This document shows, one piece after another, positions 7,137 to 13,225 of a stretch of 24,797 bases of DNA. The position numbers and the translations under genes are program-made. The notes beneath the pieces are model-generated. The model ran no database searches, was not told the DNA's origin, and worked only from the letters and a program-made list of their open reading frames with translations. Origin of the DNA: DASQUK01 sp050744525 (GTDB taxonomy: Bacteria; Actinomycetota; Acidimicrobiia; Acidimicrobiales; VFJN01); the NCBI GenBank assembly GCA_050744525.1, contig JBOGHG010000033.1:1-24797 (forward strand). Direction: 5' to 3'. The first letter of the stretch is position 1. Each line of letters starts with the position of its first letter.

Positions 7137-9530
7137 TCAGCTCGTCGCCGACCAGGCCCAGTCCCGGACCTCGGGCAGGTCGTCGCCCACGGCCCGGGTG
7201 TGCGCCCGCGCCTCGGCCCGCTTGGCCACCATGGCCTCACGCAAGCCTGTGGCGGTGGTGCCCAGGGCCGGTACCCGGTCGATCACGTCCATCACCAGGT
7301 GGTAGCGGTCGAGGTCGTTGAGCATGACCATGTCGAACGGCGTGGTGGTCGTGCCCTCCTCCTTGTAGCCCCGCACGTGCAGGTTGGCGTGGTCGGTGCG
7401 CCGGTAGGTCAGCTCGTGGATGAGGCGGGGATAGCCGTGGTACGCGAACACGATCGGCCGATCGGTGGTGAAGATGGCGTCGAAGTCGTCGTGCGACAGG
7501 CCGTGGGGGTGCTCGGCCTGGTCCTGCAGCCGCATGAGGTCGACCACGTTGACCACGCGCACACCCAGGTCCGGCAGGTGACGGCGCAGCAGGTCGGCGG
7601 CCGCCAGCGTCTCCAGTGTGGGCACGTCACCGCAGCATCCCAGCACCACGTCGGGGGACCCGCCGGTGCCGGCCCCCTCGGTCGAGGCCCAGTCCCAGAT
7701 GCCGATGCCGGCCGTGCAATGGGCGATCGCGTCGTCCATCCCCAGCCAGTTGGGCATCTCGTTCTTGCCCGCCACCACCACGTTGACGTAGTCGACGCTG
7801 CGCAGGCAGTGGTCCATCACCGACAGCAGGCAGTTGGCGTCGGGCGGCAGGTAGACCCGCACGACCTCGGCCTTCTTGGTGACCACGTGGTCGATGAATC
7901 CAGGATCCTGGTGGGAGAAGCCGTTGTGGTCCTGGCGCCAGACGTGGCTCGACAACAGGTAGTTGAGCGACGAGACGGGCGCACGCCAGTCGAGCTCGCG
8001 GGTCACCTTCAGCCACTTGGCGTGCTGGTTGAACATCGAGTCCACGATGTGGATGAACGCCTCGTAGCAGTTGAACACCCCGTGCCGCCCGGTGAGCAGG
8101 TAGCCCTCGAGCCAGCCCTGGCACAGGTGCTCCGACAGCACCTCCATCACCCGCCCATCGGGTGCCAGGTGATCGTCGCCGGGCAGGGTTTCGGCCACCC
8201 AGGTGCGGTTCGTGGCCTCGAACACCGCCGACAGCCGGTTGGACGCGGTCTCGTCGGGACCGGCGATGCGGAAGGTGCGCGGGTTGCGCCGCACGACGTC
8301 CCGCAGCCAGACGCCGAGGACGCGGGTGGCCTCGCCGCGGCTGGCGTCCGGGGCGGGGACGTCGACGGCGTAGTCGCGGAAGTCGGGCAGGTCGAGGTCG
8401 CGCCGCAGGCGGCCGCCGTTGGCGTAGGGGCTGGCGCCCATGCGGCGGTCGCCGTCCGGCGCCAGGCGGGCGATCTCGGCGCGCAGGCGGCCGCCGTCGA
8501 ACAGCTCCTCGGGCCGGTAGCTGCGCATCCACGCCTCGAGCTGGCGCAGGTGCTCGGGGTTCTCCCCCAGCGCCGCCAGCGGGACCTGGTGGGACCGGTA
8601 CGTGCCCTCGACCTGTTGGCCGTCCACCGCCGCGGGGCCGGTCCACCCCTTGGGCGTGCGGAGCACGATCATCGGCCAGCGGGGCCGCTCGCTCCTGTCG
8701 CCGCGACCGCGGCGGGCGGCCCCCTGGATGGTGGCGATCTCGTCGAGGGCGGCGTCAAGCGTGTCGGCCAGCGCACGGTGGACGCGCTCGGGGTCATCGC
8801 CCGCGACCACGTGGACCGTGTGGCCATAGCCCTCGAACAGCGCGGTCAGCTCGGGCGCGGGGATGCGGGCCAGCACCGTGGGATTAGCGATCTTGTAGCC
8901 GTTGAGGTGGAGGATCGGCAGCACCGCGCCGTCGGCCACCGGGTCGAGGAACTTGTTCGAGTGCCAGCTCGCCGCCAGCGCCCCGGTCTCGGCCTCCCCG
9001 TCGCCCACCACGCACACGGCGACCAGATCGGGGTGGTCGAACGCGGCCCCGTAGGCGTGGGTCAGGGCGTAGCCCAGCTCGCCGCCCTCGTTGATCGATC
9101 CGGGCGTCTCGGGGGCGGCGTGGCTGGGCACGCCCCCCGGGAACGAGAATTGGCGGAACAGCGACCGCATTCCGGCTTCGTCCTGGGTGACCGCCGGGTA
9201 CAGCTCGGTGTAGCTGCCCTCGAGATAGGTGTTGGCCACCATGGCCGGGCCGCCGTGGCCCGGTCCGCACACGAAGATCATGGCGAGGTCACGGGCCCGG
9301 ATCACGCGGTTGAGATGGGCGTAGACGAGGTTGAGCCCTGGCGTCGTGCCCCAATGGCCCAGCAGCCGCGGCTTGACGTGGTCGATCGTCAGGGAGCCCC
9401 GCAGCAGCGGATTGTCGAGCAGGTAGATCTGGCCGACGGACAGGTAGTTGGCCGCCCGCCACCAGGCGTCCACGAGGGCGAGGTCGTCGGCGGAGGCGGT
9501 GGTCGTGGACGGGGGTGCGGTTGTCGCCAT
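7137..9530 (-). CDS. xfp: Xylulose-5-phosphate/fructose-6-phosphate phosphoketolase
   Basis: This thiamine-diphosphate enzyme splits xylulose 5-phosphate (and often fructose 6-phosphate) with phosphate into acetyl phosphate plus glyceraldehyde 3-phosphate or erythrose 4-phosphate. The 797 residues match the family's usual length. Visible motifs are YLSVGQIYL, KPRLLGHWGTTPGLN (His60), GPGHGGP (89-95), SHAAPETPGSINEGGELGY, the ThDP signature VGDGEAETG (175-183) with Asn210 about 30 residues on, and CYEAF(I)H with SMFNQHAKWLK in the pyrimidine-binding domain. The ATG at 9530 has GGGGGAAG at good spacing; an ATG at 9538 is out of frame. It lies 31 bases after the DJ-1 gene and 16 before ackA. Dual substrate specificity cannot be told from sequence reading alone. 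Confidence 0.97.
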   Translation of the reverse strand: MATTAPPSTTTASADDLALVDAWWRAANYLSVGQIYLLDNPLLRGSLTIDHVKPRLLGHWGTTPGLNLVYAHLNRVIRARDLAMIFVCGPGHGGPAMVANTYLEGSYTELYPAVTQDEAGMRSLFRQFSFPGGVPSHAAPETPGSINEGGELGYALTHAYGAAFDHPDLVAVCVVGDGEAETGALAASWHSNKFLDPVADGAVLPILHLNGYKIANPTVLARIPAPELTALFEGYGHTVHVVAGDDPERVHRALADTLDAALDEIATIQGAARRGRGDRSERPRWPMIVLRTPKGWTGPAAVDGQQVEGTYRSHQVPLAALGENPEHLRQLEAWMRSYRPEELFDGGRLRAEIARLAPDGDRRMGASPYANGGRLRRDLDLPDFRDYAVDVPAPDASRGEATRVLGVWLRDVVRRNPRTFRIAGPDETASNRLSAVFEATNRTWVAETLPGDDHLAPDGRVMEVLSEHLCQGWLEGYLLTGRHGVFNCYEAFIHIVDSMFNQHAKWLKVTRELDWRAPVSSLNYLLSSHVWRQDHNGFSHQDPGFIDHVVTKKAEVVRVYLPPDANCLLSVMDHCLRSVDYVNVVVAGKNEMPNWLGMDDAIAHCTAGIGIWDWASTEGAGTGGSPDVVLGCCGDVPTLETLAAADLLRRHLPDLGVRVVNVVDLMRLQDQAEHPHGLSHDDFDAIFTTDRPIVFAYHGYPRLIHELTYRRTDHANLHVRGYKEEGTTTTPFDMVMLNDLDRYHLVMDVIDRVPALGTTATGLREAMVAKRAEARAHTRAVGDDLPEVRDWAWSATS

Positions 9531-9544
9531 GGCCCCATGCTTCC

Positions 9545-9554
9545 CCCGATCGGG
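9545..9554. repeat. 10-bp palindrome overlapping the xfp ribosome-site region
   Basis: CCCGATCGGG is a perfect palindrome immediately upstream of, and partly overlapping, the GGGGGAAG ribosome site of xfp. It also lies just after the DJ-1 stop. Folding might reduce xfp translation, or it could simply be chance in GC-rich DNA. Confidence 0.25.
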
Positions 9555-9561
9555 CCCCGGT

Positions 9562-10203
9562 TCACGCCGTTGTCGATCGCGACGCCGTCGCCAGGCGCAC
9601 CAGTTCCCTGGTCTCGGGAGAGGCCTTGGCGATCGAGCCGCTGTCGAAGGGCGGCTTCGGGTCGTACTCGATGCCCAGCTGGATCGCCTTGGCGACCTCG
9701 TCGCCCGCGATCTGGGCCGCCAGCCACAGCGCCATGTCGATCCCGGCCGACACGCCCGCGGCGGTCACGACCTTGCCCTGCTGCACGACCCTGCGTTCCG
9801 TGGGGCGTGCCCCGAGGCTGGCGAGGGTGTCGAACGCCGACCAATGGGTGGTGGCCTCCAGGCCGTCGAGCAGCCCGGCGGCGCCGAGCAGCAACGCCCC
9901 GGTGCACACCGACGTGGTCCACTGCGTGGTGCCGTCGATCGCCCGGAGCCAGTCGTGGATGGGTTGGGGCTCGAGCATCTGACGGGTCCCGGGACCTCCG
10001 GGCACCACGACGACGTCGCAGGCGTCGACGTCGACCAGCGCCCGCTCGGCGACCAGGGTGAGGGCGCGAGTGTCGGTCCGTACCGGGCCGGCCTGCTCGG
10101 CGACGAACACGACCTCGGCGCCCGGCAGCCGTGACAGCACCTCGTAGGGCCCGACGGCGTCGAGCGCCGTGAAGCGATCGAAGATCGGGATGGTGACGAG
10201 CAT
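9562..10203 (-). CDS. DJ-1/PfpI family protein (isonitrile-hydratase-like)
   Basis: This 213-residue protein has the DJ-1/PfpI (class I glutamine amidotransferase-like) fold. The nucleophile is Cys100 in TTSVCTGALLLGAAGLLDG, with the acidic residue region near FTALDAVGPYEVL (11-23) and VVVPGGPG (65-72). THWSAFDTLA (118-127) and VVTAAGVSAGIDMAL match the subgroup that includes isonitrile hydratase and the N-terminal half of GlxA regulators. The reaction is not predictable: members act on isonitriles, glyoxals or protein adducts. It starts 22 bases after the GlxA-type regulator stop, with AGGAGG-CAGGAGA before the ATG, so the pair is an operon. The shared domain suggests the regulator controls or evolved from this enzyme. 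Confidence 0.88.
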   Translation of the reverse strand: MLVTIPIFDRFTALDAVGPYEVLSRLPGAEVVFVAEQAGPVRTDTRALTLVAERALVDVDACDVVVVPGGPGTRQMLEPQPIHDWLRAIDGTTQWTTSVCTGALLLGAAGLLDGLEATTHWSAFDTLASLGARPTERRVVQQGKVVTAAGVSAGIDMALWLAAQIAGDEVAKAIQLGIEYDPKPPFDSGSIAKASPETRELVRLATASRSTTA

Positions 10204-10225
10204 GTCTCCTGCCTCCTGGTCGCGG

Positions 10226-11188
10226 TCAGGCTGGAACGGCGAACAGCCGCCGGTACTGGCCGGGGGTGGTGCGCACCGTGCGCTGGAAGGCGCGGTGCAT
10301 GGTCTCGACGGTGCCGAAGCCGCAGGCTCGGGCGATGTCGTCCACCGTGCGGTCGGTGGACTCGAGCAGGCGGCGGGCGGCCTCGACCCGTGATCGCTGC
10401 ACGAACGCAGCCGGCGTGGTGCCCACCTCGTGGCGGAATCCGCGGGCGAAGCTGCGCACGCTCATCGCCGACCGCCGTGCCAGCGCCGGCACCGACAGGT
10501 CGCCCTCCGGGTGCTCGGCGACGAACGCCAGCGCCTCGCGGAGCGGCTCCCGCTCGGCCCGGCGGACGGCCAGCTGGGCGCTGAACTGCGACTGCCCACC
10601 CGGTCGCTGCGTGAACAGCACGAGCTGGCGGGCCACGGCCAGGGCCAGCTCACCGCCGTGGTCGTGCTCGACCAGCGCCAGCGCCAGGTCCATCCCGGCG
10701 GTGACGCCGGCCGAGGTCCACACGTTGCCGTCACGCACGTAGATGGGGTCGGCGTCGACCTCCACGGCCGGGAACGCGCGCGCCAGCGTGTCGCACGCCG
10801 ACCAGTGGGTGGTGACCCGCCGGCCGTCGAGCAGGCCCGCCTGCGCCAGCAGGAAGGCGCCGCTGCACACCGACGTGATGCGGCGGGCGCTCGCCGCCGC
10901 GCTCCGCAGCCAGGCGATGAGGCGGTCGTCGGCCATGGCGGCCGCGGTGCCGGTTCCGCCGGCCACCAGCAACGTGTCGATCGAATCACGACTGCCAGCC
11001 CGTTCTGTGCCGAGCGACAGTACCGACGAGGTGGTGACCGGCCCCCCGGAGGCGGACACGAGGGCGGTGTCGTAGGCCGGATCGGCGCCGTACCGGTTGG
11101 CCATCGCGAACACCTCGAGCGGGCCGACGACGTCGAGCGCCTGCACGTCGGGAAAGGCGACGACGATCACTGATCGGGGGCGCGCCAC
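10226..11188 (-). CDS. GlxA-type transcriptional regulator (DJ-1 domain + AraC HTH)
   Basis: This 320-residue regulator joins a DJ-1/PfpI-like sensor domain (about 5-180) to an AraC-type DNA-binding domain (about 215-316). The sensor shows FPDVQALDVVGPLEVF, the Cys108 elbow TSVCSGAFLLAQAGLLDG, and THWSACDTLA. The AraC part has LSVPALARRSAMSVRSFARGF and TVDDIARACGFGTVETMHRAF with TPGQYRR, the two helix-turn-helix motifs. GTG at 11188 is chosen because AGGA lies 7 bases upstream and it gives the family's usual length; a GTG at 11170 is an alternative, and the upstream open frame has no homologous look. It heads the minus-strand series that includes the DJ-1 protein and perhaps xfp-ackA. The ligand is unknown. 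Confidence 0.88.
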   Translation of the reverse strand: MARPRSVIVVAFPDVQALDVVGPLEVFAMANRYGADPAYDTALVSASGGPVTTSSVLSLGTERAGSRDSIDTLLVAGGTGTAAAMADDRLIAWLRSAAASARRITSVCSGAFLLAQAGLLDGRRVTTHWSACDTLARAFPAVEVDADPIYVRDGNVWTSAGVTAGMDLALALVEHDHGGELALAVARQLVLFTQRPGGQSQFSAQLAVRRAEREPLREALAFVAEHPEGDLSVPALARRSAMSVRSFARGFRHEVGTTPAAFVQRSRVEAARRLLESTDRTVDDIARACGFGTVETMHRAFQRTVRTTPGQYRRLFAVPA

Positions 11189-11282
11189 GCCGACATCCTG
11201 GGCGTCGCACCGGCGTGGCAGCAAGGCAGAATCATTGACGATTTCGGCCAGGTAGTCGGACCGGGTCGCCGCGGCCCACGGA

Positions 11283-11288
11283 TAGGGT
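11283..11288 (+). promoter_or_regulatory. Candidate -10 element for gpgS
   Basis: TAGGGT fits the actinobacterial TAnnnT -10 pattern and lies 31 bases before the gpgS ATG. I find no convincing -35 at 16-19 bp; a TTGACG at 11235-11240 is too far. The 131-bp spacer 11189-11319 also has to contain the divergent promoter of the GlxA-type regulator. Confidence 0.3.
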
Positions 11289-11319
11289 CTCGTGGTACGC
11301 CAGTGCATCTGAAGCAGAG

Positions 11320-12246
11320 ATGACCGCACATCGGTCTCGCGCCCCGATCGTGTCGCGGCACTACCGCGACTTTCCGCTCCGCGACCTGGTCGCGGCGAAG
11401 GGCGACCAGGTCGTATCGGTGTGCATCCCCGCCCACGACGAGGCCGCAACGATCGGCGACGTGGTGACCAAGGTGCGTAGGTTCCTCGGGGGTCGCGTGT
11501 GCCTGGTCGACGAGGTGCTGGTGGTCGACGATCATTCCCGCGACGACACCGGCAGGGCCGCCGCCCACGCGGGGGCCCGGGTGGTCGACGCCGCCGAGGT
11601 GCTGGCCGACGTCGCCGGCGGTCCCGGCAAGGGCGAGGCGCTGTGGCGCTCGCTCTACGCCTCGATCGGCGACATCGTCGTCTGGTGCGACGCCGACATC
11701 ACCGACTTCGGCACCCGCTTCGTCAGCGGGTTGCTAGGCCCGCTGATCACCGACCCCGACATCGCCTTCGTCAAGGGCTACTACGAGCGGCCGCGCACCG
11801 GGTCGCTGGGTGGCGGCAGGACGACCGAGCTCACGGCGCGGCCTGCGCTGGCCACGCTGTTCCCCCAGCTGTCGACGATCGTCCAGCCGCTGTCGGGTGA
11901 GTTCGGCGGACGCCGCACCCTGCTCGAACGGCTCCCGTTCGTGCGGGGCTACGGCGTCGACATCGGCCTGCTCATCGACGTCGCCGAGGCGGTTGGCACC
12001 GGTGCCATCGTCCAGGTCGACCTGGGCACCCGGCGGCACCGCCACCACGACCTCGATCAGCTCGGCCCCCAGGCGCTCAGCGTGCTGCAGACGGTGCTCG
12101 ACCGGGCCGGCGTGCCCGCGGCCAACCCGGCCACGCTCGTCCGTCCCGGGCTGCCACCGCTGGCCCGGACGTTCGGCGAGCTCCCGCCGATCGCCACCCT
12201 GCGGGCGCAGGCACCGGCCTTCGGGCCCGACGGCGACCATCGCTAG
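11320..12246 (+). CDS. gpgS: Glucosyl-3-phosphoglycerate synthase
   Basis: This GT81, GT-A-fold enzyme transfers glucose from an NDP-sugar to 3-phosphoglycerate, the first step toward glucosylglycerate and, in mycobacteria, methylglucose lipopolysaccharides. Over 308 residues it shows VSVCIPAHDEAATIGDVV (32-49), VDEVLVVDDHSRDDT (63-77), PGKGEALWRSL (102-112), the metal-binding DAD at 124-126 (CDADITDF), VKGYYERP, GGGRTTELTARP, QPLSGEFGGRR (189-199), YGVDIGLLID (211-220) and the late His of RRHRHHD (His240). These follow the mycobacterial enzyme in order. The ATG at 11320 has only a weak ribosome site (GAAGCAGAG). The next gene, a folP2-type gene, starts 9 bases after the stop, the same neighbour as in Mycobacterium. 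Confidence 0.93.
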   Translation: MTAHRSRAPIVSRHYRDFPLRDLVAAKGDQVVSVCIPAHDEAATIGDVVTKVRRFLGGRVCLVDEVLVVDDHSRDDTGRAAAHAGARVVDAAEVLADVAGGPGKGEALWRSLYASIGDIVVWCDADITDFGTRFVSGLLGPLITDPDIAFVKGYYERPRTGSLGGGRTTELTARPALATLFPQLSTIVQPLSGEFGGRRTLLERLPFVRGYGVDIGLLIDVAEAVGTGAIVQVDLGTRRHRHHDLDQLGPQALSVLQTVLDRAGVPAANPATLVRPGLPPLARTFGELPPIATLRAQAPAFGPDGDHR

Positions 12247-12255
12247 CCTTGGCAG

Positions 12256-13149
12256 ATGAGCACGCCGCCGCCACTGGTCGTGCGGGGGCGACCGGTCGAC
12301 CTGGCCGAGCCGGCGCTCATGGGCATCGTGAACGCCACGCCGGACTCGTTCTCCGATGGGGGGCTCCACCCGACGACCGAGGCCAGGGTCGAGCGTGCCC
12401 TCGACCTGGCCGCGCAGGGTGCGGCGATCATCGACGTGGGGGGCCAGTCGGGCATCACCGGGGTCCCCGAGGTCGCGGTGGAGGATGAGATCGCCCGCGT
12501 GGTGCCCGTCATCGAGGGGATCCACGCCGAGATGCCCGGGTTGGTCGTCTCCGTGGACACCTACCGGCCTGCGGTGGCCGAGGCGGCGCTGGCCGCCGGC
12601 GCAGCGATGGTGAACGACGTCAGCGGCCTGCTCTACCCCGAGGTCGCCCAACTGTGCGGGTCCGTGGGGGCCGGGCTGGTGCTCATGCACACCCGCGCCC
12701 GCCCCAAGCACAAGGTGCTCGACCCCGACCTCTACGACGACGTGACCGGGGATGTGGTGGGCTTCCTGCGGGAGCGCCTCGACGCCGCCGGGGACCGAGG
12801 GATGGCGCCGGAGGCGATCGTCGTCGATCCGGGGCCCGACTTCGCCAAGACCCCGGCCCAGACGGTCGAAGTGCTGCGCGGAATCGAGCGGGTGCGGTCG
12901 CTCGGCCGTCCCCTGCTGTTGGCGCTGTCCCGCAAGGACTTCGTCGGCGCCATCACCGGGCGCCCGCCGCGGGATCGACTGGGCGGCACGCTGGCGGCCG
13001 TCGGGGCGCTGGCCGGTCCGGGGACGATCCTGCGGGTCCACGACGTCGACGCCGTGCGGGACTACCTGGCCGTGGCGGCCGTGCTGGCCGGACGGGCCGA
13101 ACTGTCCGCCGATGCCCGCCTGCCCGAGGGACTGCGCTGGGAGCGCTGA
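12256..13149 (+). CDS. folP2: Dihydropteroate synthase paralogue (FolP2-type)
   Basis: This 297-residue TIM-barrel protein is of the DHPS family, which joins p-aminobenzoate to hydroxymethyldihydropterin diphosphate in folate synthesis. Present: GIVNATPDSFSDGG (23-36), IDVGGQS (59-65), VSVDTYRP (99-106), NDVSG (120-124), LMHTRARP (143-150), DPGPDFAKT (191-199), LALSRKDFVG (222-231) and RVHDV. The canonical GGxSTRPG loop reads GGQSGITG here, losing the Thr-Arg-Pro that closes on the pABA and pterin site, and MHxRGxP reads MHTRARP. The neighbour gpgS, 9 bases upstream, matches the mycobacterial folP2-gpgS pair, where FolP2 lacks DHPS activity. I therefore call it a FolP2-type paralogue, possibly without DHPS activity; a true folP1 should exist elsewhere. 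Confidence 0.88.
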   Translation: MSTPPPLVVRGRPVDLAEPALMGIVNATPDSFSDGGLHPTTEARVERALDLAAQGAAIIDVGGQSGITGVPEVAVEDEIARVVPVIEGIHAEMPGLVVSVDTYRPAVAEAALAAGAAMVNDVSGLLYPEVAQLCGSVGAGLVLMHTRARPKHKVLDPDLYDDVTGDVVGFLRERLDAAGDRGMAPEAIVVDPGPDFAKTPAQTVEVLRGIERVRSLGRPLLLALSRKDFVGAITGRPPRDRLGGTLAAVGALAGPGTILRVHDVDAVRDYLAVAAVLAGRAELSADARLPEGLRWER

Positions 13150-13155
13150 AAACGA

Positions 13156-13207
13156 CGAACTTGCGGCGATTAGCGCCGCCATAGGGGCTCTAACCGCCGC
13201 AAGTTCG
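13156..13207. terminator. Long stem-loop between convergent folP2 and ABC permease genes
   Basis: A perfect 13-bp inverted repeat (CGAACTTGCGGCG at 13156-13168, CGCCGCAAGTTCG at 13195-13207) extends inward by seven more pairs with two single mismatches (about 20 pairs in a 22-position stem), leaving a loop of about eight bases. It lies in the 76-bp gap between two convergent genes, so it most likely ends transcription from both sides. The length is unusual for a simple terminator and there is no long U-tract, so it might also be one copy of a dispersed palindromic repeat. Confidence 0.75.
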
Positions 13208-13225
13208 GGTGTGGGGGAGGGCCGC

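Noticed and set aside
6948..10061. A 1037-codon plus-strand open frame antisense to xfp, ackA and the DJ-1 gene
   Set aside because: It is antisense to genes with clear family motifs, has skewed composition (Arg, Gly, Val, His rich) and no recognisable domain. GC-rich DNA lacks stops in such shadow frames.
11235..11288. TTGACG plus TAGGGT as a complete gpgS promoter
   Set aside because: The two elements are 42 bp apart, far beyond a workable spacer, so only the -10 candidate is listed.
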